Assembly: GCA_016794985.1 (NCBI GenBank)
Contig: JAEUIQ010000046.1
Coordinates: 23,534 to 87,533 of the forward strand
Reading direction: 5' to 3'
Length of the DNA stretch: 64,000 bases
Source: Planctomycetaceae bacterium
Lineage (GTDB): Bacteria > Planctomycetota > Planctomycetia > Pirellulales > Pirellulaceae
Under the pieces are notes generated by a model. That model was not told the DNA's origin. It searched no databases and worked only from the letters and a program-made list of their open reading frames with translations. Position numbers and translations under genes: made by a program. Positions 37,733 through 46,698 of the stretch are shown here, piece by piece. Within the stretch, counting starts at the first letter, position 1; each line of letters opens with the position of its first letter.

Positions 37733-40438
37733 ATGAAGTTTTTGCTCGATGCGGCGCCATTGCGTTTGTCGTTAGTTGCGGCTTTTTGGTGTTTTTGCCT
37801 TCTTCCGTTTGCTTCCACGGGAAGAGTTCTGGCGCAGTTGCCCGCAGATCGTTCGACCAACGTCTATCTCGAAGAATTAGAAAAGCAACAGCTGTTCGGC
37901 TCGGTTATCCGCCATTGCGAAATGCAGATGACCGTCTCGTCGGTGCCCGCGGGACTGAAGTCGCAATTGGCCGCGCGGTGGATTCGCTGTTTGACCTTGC
38001 AAACCTTGGCGTTGGAGCCGTCCGCGGCTGCGGAGGTTTGGCCGCAAGTGAAGGAAACAGCCAACCGGCTTGTGGCAGAGACTCAATTGTATCCCCAAAG
38101 TTCCTTGGTACGTTTTCAAGCGGCACTGATTGGTTTGGGTGAAGCGCGTCTGGCCAGCTTGTACCCTGCGACTTCGACGGAACGTGCTCCCTTGCGCGAA
38201 CGCGGCGTGGAAGCCGCGCGACAATCTCTCAACGATCTCCGGACCTTAAACGACGAGTTATTGCGACTCGCTCCAAGTCTGCCGCAGCGTTCACCAGCGA
38301 ACGAACCATTTCCCGAGTTGAATCGAGAGCAGATGTATGCCTTGGCGCGAGATGTGGAGTTTCAAAGCTTGGCTGCCATGTCGGTTCGAGCGAGGTTTTA
38401 CTCGGAGAATGAACAAGCGAGTCGACTGGATACGGGCCAGCAAATCATCGAACGAGCGGCTGAACTGCAACCGAAAATGTCGAACGAGTCGCTCCTGTGG
38501 TGGGAGACTCAGTATTTGGCGTTGGAAGCCCTGCGAAACTTGCAAGAATGGAGCCAATGGAACGTGAAGTGGCAGAACTCACCGCTGCCATTGGCCCCGC
38601 AACAAGTGCTGGGGAAATTGACCGCGGCTCGACTCGAAGCCCTCCTGGACCAAGGGTCGCGGAAGAGCCCTCCCGACTTCACGGAATCGTTGGCGCAAGC
38701 GAACGACTTTTTCGTATTGTTGCAAAAGCGAGATCCTCAAAGTCTGTTAGAGGTCAAGAATACGGCCGACCTCACACATGCCACCGCTTGGCCTGAGTTC
38801 GATGTCGCACGGGCCCGTCTGTATTTGCTTTTGGCCACCGAGGCTGACCGAGTCGCCAGTGAGAAGTCGGGCGAAAAAATCGAAGTAGCCAGTCTGGGTG
38901 CCGAATCACAGATCTTGGAGTTTTCTCGCGAAGTTGCCAAACAACACGGAAGTTATTGGAGTGGGGAGTTGATTCGTCGACTGATGTCTCGCTCGAGCCC
39001 CAACGGAGCCGCCGCTGCCGCTGTCTCGCCGTTGTTGGTGCGTCAAATGATTACCGACGGGGATTGGGGACAGGTTCGCGACTTGGTGCAAACAGGGGTT
39101 AGGCAGGCCGTCGAAGCCAAGAATCCCGACCGGGCGTTTGAACTCGCGACACTGGTGGCGGGCGTACCGAAGGTCATTGGACCGCAAGCCTGGATGATCG
39201 AACAAATCGAGGCAACGGCCTTGGGTTTCCCGGAACATCCCGAGGCAGCCAAAACGCATCATTTCGCCAATGTGATTGCCAGTCTTCTGGCCCAATCGCA
39301 GGCGGAGTATCAAGCCAGTGCCATGGAGGTCTGGAAACGACATCGAACGACTTGGCCGCAAACCGAATCGGCCCACAAGGTTCGGTTGCTATTGGCCGAG
39401 GCACTTCGCAAGGAAGGCCAAGCGGACCTGGCAGCCATTGAATTATTGGAAGTGCCGGCTTCGTCCGTATCATTTCCCGCCGCGATCAAGCAGCTGACAG
39501 GAGCGATTCACGGCTTGCTTTACGATTCTAAGTTGAACGCGTCGCAGCGCGTGGATGTCGCCGATCACTGGGTGAAGCTAATTCGTCCAAAATTGCAGGC
39601 GAACGGCCAGTGGCTGCCGCAGTGGACATCAGACACGAAACTGTTGGCATTGTTGGCGATTCAATTGCAACTCGAAGCGCAGGACCGTCAAGCCGCTTGG
39701 ATTTCCAGCCTCTTGAAAATCGTCGAACCGCAATCGCCGGACATAGACGAATCCGTGCGCTCGCGATTTGCGGTCGTAGCGACGCTCGTGGAATACGAGC
39801 AGATTGCGGGAGGAACCACGTCTTTGGATCAATTATCACAACTAGGAATCCAAATCACGGCTTCAGATTTGGTTTGGTTGGCTCGAGCTCTGGAGCTCCG
39901 TTTGCCGCGACTCGGTCTCGTTGGAGAGCTCGAACTTGCGCAAGCCGGCCCGAATCGTGCTGGACTTGCACGACGTGCCGCCACAATCCAAGCCACGGTG
40001 ATTGCCCAAATCGAAGCGCATTATCCTCAAGTTGCCGACAATAATCGGGATTGGTTGTCCTTACAAAAGATGGCTTCCCTTACTTTTTCCGATCGAATTT
40101 CAGACGCGATCGAAATTGCAAAGACCGTGGCCGGAAACAATGACAAGAGCTTGCCCCACCAGCAGTGGTTGGGCTACTGCTTGATTCGATCCAATCATCC
40201 AGAGGATTCTGCGGCGGCGAAGAGACAATGGCGGAAGATAGGATTCCTAACACAAAAAAATAGCGACGATTGGTTCGAGGCCAAGTACTACTTGGCCGAA
40301 TCGCAGCGGCGACTGGGCGAGAAAGATGAAGCCGCGAAGCTGTTGCAGTTCGTCAAATTAACGGAACCGCAAGCTTGGCAACAGACGCCTCATCACGCTC
40401 AGTTGGAAAGATTGCTCAAGTCCTTGGCGTCCAATTAG
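37733..40438 (+). CDS. Large helical hypothetical protein, TPR-like
   Basis: The ATG at 37733 has GGAG 6 bases upstream, giving 901 residues; an in-frame start lies 8 codons earlier. A signal-like hydrophobic segment covers about residues 8-28. The rest is alpha-helical and rich in Leu, Ala, Gln and Glu, with irregular TPR-like helices (for example AAELQPKMSNESLLWWETQ and FEAKYYLAESQRRLGEKDEA near the end). No enzymatic motif is seen. I do not recognise the family; the signal and helical repeats suggest an exported or periplasmic scaffold. Confidence 0.75.
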   Translation: MKFLLDAAPLRLSLVAAFWCFCLLPFASTGRVLAQLPADRSTNVYLEELEKQQLFGSVIRHCEMQMTVSSVPAGLKSQLAARWIRCLTLQTLALEPSAAAEVWPQVKETANRLVAETQLYPQSSLVRFQAALIGLGEARLASLYPATSTERAPLRERGVEAARQSLNDLRTLNDELLRLAPSLPQRSPANEPFPELNREQMYALARDVEFQSLAAMSVRARFYSENEQASRLDTGQQIIERAAELQPKMSNESLLWWETQYLALEALRNLQEWSQWNVKWQNSPLPLAPQQVLGKLTAARLEALLDQGSRKSPPDFTESLAQANDFFVLLQKRDPQSLLEVKNTADLTHATAWPEFDVARARLYLLLATEADRVASEKSGEKIEVASLGAESQILEFSREVAKQHGSYWSGELIRRLMSRSSPNGAAAAAVSPLLVRQMITDGDWGQVRDLVQTGVRQAVEAKNPDRAFELATLVAGVPKVIGPQAWMIEQIEATALGFPEHPEAAKTHHFANVIASLLAQSQAEYQASAMEVWKRHRTTWPQTESAHKVRLLLAEALRKEGQADLAAIELLEVPASSVSFPAAIKQLTGAIHGLLYDSKLNASQRVDVADHWVKLIRPKLQANGQWLPQWTSDTKLLALLAIQLQLEAQDRQAAWISSLLKIVEPQSPDIDESVRSRFAVVATLVEYEQIAGGTTSLDQLSQLGIQITASDLVWLARALELRLPRLGLVGELELAQAGPNRAGLARRAATIQATVIAQIEAHYPQVADNNRDWLSLQKMASLTFSDRISDAIEIAKTVAGNNDKSLPHQQWLGYCLIRSNHPEDSAAAKRQWRKIGFLTQKNSDDWFEAKYYLAESQRRLGEKDEAAKLLQFVKLTEPQAWQQTPHHAQLERLLKSLASN

Positions 40439-40607
40439 CAGGAAATTGCCTGTACGAACAAACCACACAGGCGTCATAAATTACGGTCACGACCTTGTGT
40501 TCTGGCGGTTCTAACGCCTGAAATGAATTTGTTATAGACGTACGCTTCCCGAAATCGATGATCACGGACACGGCCTCGGGTGTTTCGGAACGCGAATGGG
40601 TTTTTGT

Positions 40608-41636
40608 ATGTCCCAATGGTGTGCAAACTGCAAATCACATGTGAATGTGATTGCAGGAAAAAACGAACTGAAAATCTGCTTCGAATGCGGCTGCGAACTC
40701 TCGCTACGACCAGAAGAATCGTTAAAGACCGTTGCTCTATTCAAGTCACTCTTGGACCTCGACTCAGGTATCGCGAGATATCCTGGGGAACTGGCGAATC
40801 TGGAATCGAACCTTGAACTGGCTCCTGAAGTTCCCTTGGAAACCAGTCGTTATCTGCCTTCCGATCTGTTTGACATCTCGGCCCGGGATGTCGAGTTTAG
40901 TGAATTGTGGCAGTCCGAACAACTCTTGGAACGCATCATTCAACTGGAGCAAACGTTTGCTTTGGCGGAAAACCTGATTGCCGATGCTCCGGTCGAGACA
41001 GAAAACCCGATGATCGGAAGTAACACTCGAGTTACTGAACCGACTCCCGCTTCGGCACCGCTATTGAGAATCGACTCTGGGCACATTGCCACACCCGACC
41101 AGGTCCGAAGTTACAACGAAGCGAAATCTCGACGAGCGTTCCAAGAGCAATCGTCCGAGCAAAACTCGGCTGACGGTCCTTCCCAGGCCGTTTCCAACGT
41201 ACAACTTTCGAGTTCCACGGCCAAGTTTCGCGTGGATAGCGGCCATCAGTTCGAGCTGCCAATTGCCAAGCCGATCGGAAGTATCGAGTCCGCTTCGAAT
41301 CCGATTTTGCGTAAAGACATTGGGCACTCGGAACATCTATTCGAGTCTACAAGTTGGGATCGTGACTCTAAGATTTTCACTGCTGCGGCTTTGGGAACCG
41401 CTTGGGTCGTGCAATTGCTCATTGGTTTGGCAGTTGTCTCGGACGCGCCGCTGGTGGTCTGGAGTATGTGGTTGGTGGCCGAGACCGTCGGAACAATTTG
41501 TTTGGGCCGAGTCGGTTGGCAAATGCTGCGAAGCCGCGACGCAGGCAACACCAGCATTCGAGTCGCTCCGCGATTCGCTGGGCAAAACGCCGCGAATCGA
41601 GAAAAGCGAGCCACCCAGCTTTCCAATATCGATTAG
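40608..41636 (+). CDS. Zinc-ribbon plus membrane hypothetical protein with DSGH repeats
   Basis: This protein of 342 residues (346 if an ATG four codons upstream is used) begins with two CxxC pairs (WCANCK and ICFECG) forming a zinc-ribbon-like finger. A low-complexity acidic middle follows. It carries three spaced copies of R-x-D-x-G-H: RIDSGH (about 153), RVDSGH (about 208) and RKDIGH (about 234). Two hydrophobic helices lie near the C-terminus (about 255-300). Neither the family nor the function is recognisable. The gene stands alone between the helical protein and the CopD-like cluster. Confidence 0.7.
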   Translation: MSQWCANCKSHVNVIAGKNELKICFECGCELSLRPEESLKTVALFKSLLDLDSGIARYPGELANLESNLELAPEVPLETSRYLPSDLFDISARDVEFSELWQSEQLLERIIQLEQTFALAENLIADAPVETENPMIGSNTRVTEPTPASAPLLRIDSGHIATPDQVRSYNEAKSRRAFQEQSSEQNSADGPSQAVSNVQLSSSTAKFRVDSGHQFELPIAKPIGSIESASNPILRKDIGHSEHLFESTSWDRDSKIFTAAALGTAWVVQLLIGLAVVSDAPLVVWSMWLVAETVGTICLGRVGWQMLRSRDAGNTSIRVAPRFAGQNAANREKRATQLSNID

Positions 41637-41706
41637 GGCACGCAAGATCACACTGGCATGCTGCGTTGGGGGCGCAATAGTCGGACCATGAAGTGATCGA
41701 CGCCCA

Positions 41707-42219
41707 TTAGCTGGTCGCTGACTTCTCCTCCACCGTAGCCGGAGCGATTGACGCCGGAGCGTTCGGAATGCCGCGTGTCTTGATAAAGCCCGACAGGCCA
41801 ACAATCACGACGGCTAACAAAATTAGAATCATTTGCCAGAACCCGCGCGCGTTCCGCATGAACTGAAAGGCTTTCGAGCGACCGACCAGCCCTGACGCGA
41901 TTAGCATCAACGCGAATGCCAACAGCATTTTTACTCCCAAAAACGCGTGATAAATTTTATCCCCGGCGTCATTGTGAGCCCCCATCGCACGCATGTAGTT
42001 GTAGAAGCCGGTAATCAACAAGAACGCGATTCCTCCATGAACGAACCATTTCCAACGGCGGACGAGGGATTCCTGAACCCCTGTTGCGACTTCAGACCCC
42101 AATTCACGCAGTGATGGTGCCGCAACAAATGACATGTAGATGCTTCCTCCCACCAAGGTGATAGCGGTCAATAAGTGGACCACGCGGGAACCCACGTCCA
42201 CCAACAGAAGCATATCCAT
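41707..42219 (-). CDS. CopD-like four-helix membrane protein
   Basis: This 170-residue protein has four hydrophobic segments (about 10-30, 57-75, 90-108 and 124-142). A conserved-looking HLLTAITLVGGSIYM, WFVHGGIAFLLITGFYN and KMLLAFALMLI are found with scattered histidines, a pattern like the CopD/DUF2269 heme or copper-related membrane families. It is the last of a minus-strand operon, 9 bases after the LigD-like gene. The metal role is inferred. Confidence 0.65.
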   Translation of the reverse strand: MDMLLLVDVGSRVVHLLTAITLVGGSIYMSFVAAPSLRELGSEVATGVQESLVRRWKWFVHGGIAFLLITGFYNYMRAMGAHNDAGDKIYHAFLGVKMLLAFALMLIASGLVGRSKAFQFMRNARGFWQMILILLAVVIVGLSGFIKTRGIPNAPASIAPATVEEKSATS

Positions 42220-42228
42220 GTCTTTTCC

Positions 42229-42648
42229 TTATCTCAAATCGAACGCCGAAGATTCCCATGTGAACCAAGACTTGCCATCGTTCGCCAGCCGAACTTGCAA
42301 TCGTCCCTGATAAACATCGCCCGCCAATTGTATCAATAACCAACGAGATTGCCGATCCAGGATCCGAAACTTACCGCGATCCAATCGACGCACACAACCA
42401 CGATTCCCAGAAATCGGACCTTCGTAGTCCAAGTAAATCGAGCGATGCAGTGGCAGTTCTTCTACCTGACGACTTGCTCCGTCGCTGGCAAAAGGTTGCG
42501 TGGCCCAAGTTTGTAAACCAGTGGCCGTTTCGAGCATCACGTCCCAATGGTCCGCTCGCCCGCTATCGAGCGGGACCTGATGCTCCAGGATCACGAATCG
42601 GCCCGCGTCCGGAAGCAAGCACCAATTCGACTCGCTATCGGAGCTCAT
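42229..42648 (-). CDS. LigD 3'-phosphoesterase-like domain protein
   Basis: This 139-residue stand-alone protein matches the N-terminal phosphoesterase domain of bacterial LigD: RFVILEHQVP (17-26), ADHWDVMLE (His34, Asp36) and a downstream LDYEGPI. In LigD this domain trims 3' ends during non-homologous end joining; free-standing versions exist and are less studied. Its ATG overlaps the stop of the upstream pseudo-hydrolase gene (ATGA, 42645-42648), showing translational coupling. No ku or ligD polymerase gene is in the window. Confidence 0.8.
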   Translation of the reverse strand: MSSDSESNWCLLPDAGRFVILEHQVPLDSGRADHWDVMLETATGLQTWATQPFASDGASRQVEELPLHRSIYLDYEGPISGNRGCVRRLDRGKFRILDRQSRWLLIQLAGDVYQGRLQVRLANDGKSWFTWESSAFDLR

Positions 42649-45140
42649 GGCAGATCATTGCTGGAAGTCCAGCCATTATGGTAGTTGACCCACCCCCAAA
42701 ACGGGTTTTGCGTGTCGCTTCGGGTCCTCAAGTCTTCGAGGATAACGGTCCGGCTCGGCGATACCAACAGTTTGGTGCTCTTGGCGGCTTTGTTCCAGCC
42801 AAACAAGATCTCTTCCTCCATCTTGGCCCATTGCGGCGATACCCAGAACCGAATCGAATCACCGCCACGATTGGCGTAAAACTTGGTCTGTCCCGTGGAA
42901 GTTAGAGATATCTCGCCACTGACACTTAGGCTGGAACGACTTTGTTCGACATTCCAAGCTTGCGGCAATACCACCAGATTCGAAGGGATATCGTTTAGCT
43001 CCAGCCACCAAAAATAATTGTCCCAAGGACGCATCGTCGTTACTTCAAATTCAGTTGCCGCAAATGAACGGCGTCGATTTTGCATCCAATCGAACAGATG
43101 GATGATCTCTTCGAGGAAGTGTTCGGAACGTCTGCCGACATACTTGACCACAATGAAGTTTTGATGCGGCGACAGTGCCATGTCTTGAAATATTCCCTCG
43201 CGTTTGTCGAACTTGCCCACCATCCCGCGATTAGGTGGCAAATGGTTCTCGCCAAACACAAAATAGAAGGGCAAGTTTCTTTTCGAGTTCTCAGCGTAGA
43301 AACTTATGTATCGATCTGCCAAGGCGGAAATGGGAATGACGCCCGCCCACATATCTGGATGAGCCAAACCAATATCCCAAGCAACCTCGCCGCCGGTTCC
43401 ATGTCCAGACAAGAACACGCGATCCGAATCAATCGAGAACATCCGCAAACTTTCTCGCAAGCTCCGCATGACGACGAATGCCGCGTGTGGATCATATCCA
43501 TATTCATGCTCCTGAGGCTTTCGCCAATCCGGTGCGATCACGATATAGCCATTCCGCGAAGCCTGGCCAGTACGATATCCGTCTTGCGGCGATAGGCGAC
43601 TGTCCCACCACTCGACTTCAAAATCAGGGTTCGATTGGATGTCGCATAGCGCCACGACGCAGGGATATTTTTTGTAAGGGCTGTACTCGGGAGGTAGTTG
43701 CACCAAATACTCCGGCTGTCCGGGGACCTCGGCCAGCCGAATTCGAAAGAAACCTTGCGAATTCGGTTGTGGAGCAGGTGCTGCTTTCCAAGGTAACAAA
43801 TGCCGAGCGATCGCCGCCAAGTATCGAGCGCTTCCCGCTTCGATTTCTCTCAGGCGTTGGATGATTTCGTCTCGCTCGTTCTGATCGATCGAGTTCAAAT
43901 ACTGTAAGAGAAGATCGCGGGTCTCCATCAAGGTCAGGGCGACGGTAACATTGTCAAACGATTCGGCGGCTCCCATCAACCAACCGCTGATCAAGAAAGA
44001 CATCGAACTGTCCGCGCCCAAATTGCCGTCTCGTGTCCGCAGATTAAAGGTCGCGAATCGATCGCGATTGTGCAGATTTAGATTGGTTAAGATCTCTTGC
44101 TCAAGAGCCGCCAACTCGGCTCCAATTTTTTCATCCAATTGATTGGCCGCCGTGTACGTCGCAAAAGTCTGTTTGATCGACTCTCGCAATTGTTCTAACT
44201 CGCGTTGCGAGGTTTGAATGTTCTTGATTCGGTCGCTTACATCGACCATGGTTTCCGGAGAAACATTTTGCGGGTCAATGTTCTCCAACAGATTACTGAC
44301 CGTTTGCAACTGTCCGGCTTCCCAACGCCGATCCAACTCGCGCACCACCAATCGTGTCGAAGCAGTCACAAGACCCGTCTTCAGCCGATCGAATCTCTCT
44401 CGCTCCAGCGTTGGAAAATCGACTTGCAACTGATTCAATTCACGGATGGCTTCGTTGTATCGCTCGGCCGAAATCAAAAATTCAATAATCTGCTCCCGTT
44501 GGTCGTAGTTTGACAAATCTTCAGTCGCGTTCCGTAGCATCTTTACCAACAAGTCCCCAGGAATCGAGGCGGTCGACATTCGGAAATCAAAGGGAAATTC
44601 GAAGAGCCCGTCTCCTTCCATGTCGATGCCGTGGACTTGAACATAACTCGGATCCAACTTGGTAATGCCTTGCAGCAACCATTTCGCTCCCATGTTGGTC
44701 TCGACAAAGACTTTGCGACGACCGAATTCGTTGAAGGGCAATGTTTGTAAAGTTGCCCCAATTGCCCGAATGGATGCCAAGTGTGGGGCAACCTTGTCCT
44801 GCTGAAGGTCATAAGATAGTGGGGCGGGTGTCACTTCAGGTTGGATCGTCGCGGACCGAGTGGGAAGAACGATCCGACGCGATCCTTCCAAGATGCTGAC
44901 CACGCGAGCCGGATCAGACTTCGATGGAGAGGACAAAAACATTCGGTCCTCAGTCGCAATGCCGCGAAACTGCAATTTGGTCGGTGTATGCTCAATCAAA
45001 GAATTGGACTGGCCGCACACCTGGGCCAGGAAACTTCCGAAGAACAGCGACACGAACAGCGTTGCTGAAGACCATTTGCTGATGACTCGCAAATCCACCG
45101 CGACCTTTGGAATCCAGTTTACATGCATAGTTTCAACCAT
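42645..45140 (-). CDS. Exported alpha/beta-hydrolase-fold protein, nucleophile Ser replaced by Gly
   Basis: This 831-residue protein has a signal segment (about 22-44), a long helical region (about 190-440) and a C-terminal alpha/beta-hydrolase domain from about 470: YLVQLPPEYSPYKKYPCVVAL, then the elbow region FLSGHGTGGEVAWDIGLAHPD. Family members have G-x-S-x-G here; this protein reads G-H-G-T-G, with Gly581 (codon 43398-43400) at the nucleophile position. The surrounding fold is well kept. I infer a pseudo-hydrolase, perhaps a binding protein. It is translationally coupled to the downstream LigD-like gene. Confidence 0.85.
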   Translation of the reverse strand: MVETMHVNWIPKVAVDLRVISKWSSATLFVSLFFGSFLAQVCGQSNSLIEHTPTKLQFRGIATEDRMFLSSPSKSDPARVVSILEGSRRIVLPTRSATIQPEVTPAPLSYDLQQDKVAPHLASIRAIGATLQTLPFNEFGRRKVFVETNMGAKWLLQGITKLDPSYVQVHGIDMEGDGLFEFPFDFRMSTASIPGDLLVKMLRNATEDLSNYDQREQIIEFLISAERYNEAIRELNQLQVDFPTLERERFDRLKTGLVTASTRLVVRELDRRWEAGQLQTVSNLLENIDPQNVSPETMVDVSDRIKNIQTSQRELEQLRESIKQTFATYTAANQLDEKIGAELAALEQEILTNLNLHNRDRFATFNLRTRDGNLGADSSMSFLISGWLMGAAESFDNVTVALTLMETRDLLLQYLNSIDQNERDEIIQRLREIEAGSARYLAAIARHLLPWKAAPAPQPNSQGFFRIRLAEVPGQPEYLVQLPPEYSPYKKYPCVVALCDIQSNPDFEVEWWDSRLSPQDGYRTGQASRNGYIVIAPDWRKPQEHEYGYDPHAAFVVMRSLRESLRMFSIDSDRVFLSGHGTGGEVAWDIGLAHPDMWAGVIPISALADRYISFYAENSKRNLPFYFVFGENHLPPNRGMVGKFDKREGIFQDMALSPHQNFIVVKYVGRRSEHFLEEIIHLFDWMQNRRRSFAATEFEVTTMRPWDNYFWWLELNDIPSNLVVLPQAWNVEQSRSSLSVSGEISLTSTGQTKFYANRGGDSIRFWVSPQWAKMEEEILFGWNKAAKSTKLLVSPSRTVILEDLRTRSDTQNPFWGWVNYHNGWTSSNDLP

Positions 45141-45262
45141 CGAACATTCATCACGAAACGGCTGACAAGCGACGCCAATTCTTCCGACCCGAACTATTAA
45201 TGCAGCCCTGCCAACTGCGGGGGCGAATCATTTACCAGCCGCCAACAGACTGGACGTCGGGC

Positions 45263-46267
45263 TTACTTTTCTCGAGGTCGTTCCGCAGACGGCGCCTTGG
45301 CCGGTGCCGCAACTGGCGGGTTTTCCCACAGGCGACTCAACCACTGGGTTGCCGGTTCAGGCCAACCAGTCACCGGAAAATCCGTTCGCCGCAGCCCATA
45401 GCCATGCCCACCCTCGCGGAACAAGTGTAACTCAAGCGGTACACCAAGTTTTTGCAAATGTGTCGCAAAAGTCAAACTATTAAGCGGCGTAACCGGATCA
45501 TCCTGTGCATGAACTAAAAATGTCGGCGGGTACTGGCCTGCATTGCCCACTAATGGGCTTAACTCATCGCCTTCGGCCAGATAAGCAGGATAAATCAAAA
45601 GTGAAAAAGTTGGGCGGCAATCCATTTTGTCGGCTTCATCGACGACATCGTACTGCCGACCGATCTCGGAACTCGCGACCGCAGCCGCGTGCCCACCCGC
45701 TGAAAACCCTAGAATGCCAATCCGATTCGGGTCGATGTTCCATTCCTTCGCCTTCTGCCGGGTCAAACTCAACGCCCGTTGAGCGTCAATCACAGCCGCT
45801 TTCCAGCGGTCGGGACCGGGTCTGGCCGGCACGCGATACTTCAAAACAATAGCCGTGACTCCTTGTTTGACAAGCCACTCGGCGACCTCGGTACCTTCCA
45901 AGTCGTAGGCCAAAATGTGGTAACCGCCACCAGGACAAATCACCACAGCAGCCCGCGAAGAATTGGGTTGCGGTGGCTGATAGACAGCCACTTGCGGGAG
46001 CGAGACATTTCCCAACCGAATGACCGTACGCCCTGCAACACGATCGCTTTGTTCTGTCGAAGTGTCCGCCTCCTCCGGCAATTTGTAATCCGCAGGATCA
46101 CCCGGTAATCTTCCGTTCAGGCTTTCCGGCCACAAATCCATCACGATCGGCGAAGGCAATTTCGAAGCTTCTTGACACCATCCTACACCTCCCGGCATCA
46201 GCATTACTCCGAGCACAAAACCTAGGAAGAGGATCTGGCCGAGTCGAATCATTCGGTGGTGTCGCAT
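45263..46267 (-). CDS. Exported alpha/beta hydrolase (esterase/acetylxylan esterase-like)
   Basis: This 334-residue protein has a signal segment (about 8-32) and an intact catalytic triad. The nucleophile is in GFSAGG, Asp is in HAQDDPVTPL, and His is in GGHGYGL. The oxyanion region CPGGGYHILA is present. The pattern fits esterases of the axeA/BD-FAE type that deacylate carbohydrates; the substrate is inferred. It lies 122 bases upstream of the pseudo-hydrolase gene and may share a transcript. Confidence 0.88.
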   Translation of the reverse strand: MRHHRMIRLGQILFLGFVLGVMLMPGGVGWCQEASKLPSPIVMDLWPESLNGRLPGDPADYKLPEEADTSTEQSDRVAGRTVIRLGNVSLPQVAVYQPPQPNSSRAAVVICPGGGYHILAYDLEGTEVAEWLVKQGVTAIVLKYRVPARPGPDRWKAAVIDAQRALSLTRQKAKEWNIDPNRIGILGFSAGGHAAAVASSEIGRQYDVVDEADKMDCRPTFSLLIYPAYLAEGDELSPLVGNAGQYPPTFLVHAQDDPVTPLNSLTFATHLQKLGVPLELHLFREGGHGYGLRRTDFPVTGWPEPATQWLSRLWENPPVAAPAKAPSAERPREK

Positions 46268-46373
46268 TCAGAGTCCTTGCGTAAGCGGCTTTCGTTGGTT
46301 TGTGACCCAGCTCAAAATTGTACCGCCGACGCCGATGCCTGTCACGCAACCGTCCTTCGACAACCAATTCCAA

Positions 46374-46574
46374 CTAACCAGGCGGCTTTGCCTCCGGGCC
46401 TTCTGGACTGATGGGGGCCTGCGATTTCTTCTCGAGTCGGCCAGCATCGCGCAGTGATGCGCGGAGCAAATACTCGATCTGACCGTTGACGCTGCGGAAC
46501 TCGTCCTCGGCCCAACGCCGAACGGCGTCTAAAATCTGCGGGTCGATTCTTAAGAGAAATGAATCTCGCGCCAC
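46374..46574 (-). CDS. Arc-family ribbon-helix-helix DNA-binding protein
   Basis: I choose GTG 46574 because a perfect GGAGGG (46582-46587) sits 7 bases upstream, giving 66 residues; a longer open frame to 46622 adds 16 residues without a better start. The sequence SFLLRIDPQILDAVRRWAEDEFRSVNGQIEYLLR follows the Arc/MetJ ribbon-helix-helix pattern, with the DNA-contact strand at the N-terminus (SFLLRID). It follows the SPFH gene on the same strand with a 124-base gap, a pairing seen often in bacteria. It may autoregulate through the palindrome upstream of the SPFH gene. Confidence 0.85.
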   Translation of the reverse strand: MARDSFLLRIDPQILDAVRRWAEDEFRSVNGQIEYLLRASLRDAGRLEKKSQAPISPEGPEAKPPG

Positions 46575-46698
46575 GCGTTGGCCCTCCGACACTCTGAAAC
46601 CCACGAAGAACATAAAACGCAAAGCGACTGCCTCAGGGTTTCACAGCGTTCGAGGGAGCGAACGTCGAGAAATCTGAGACAGACGCGGACTCGCTTGA

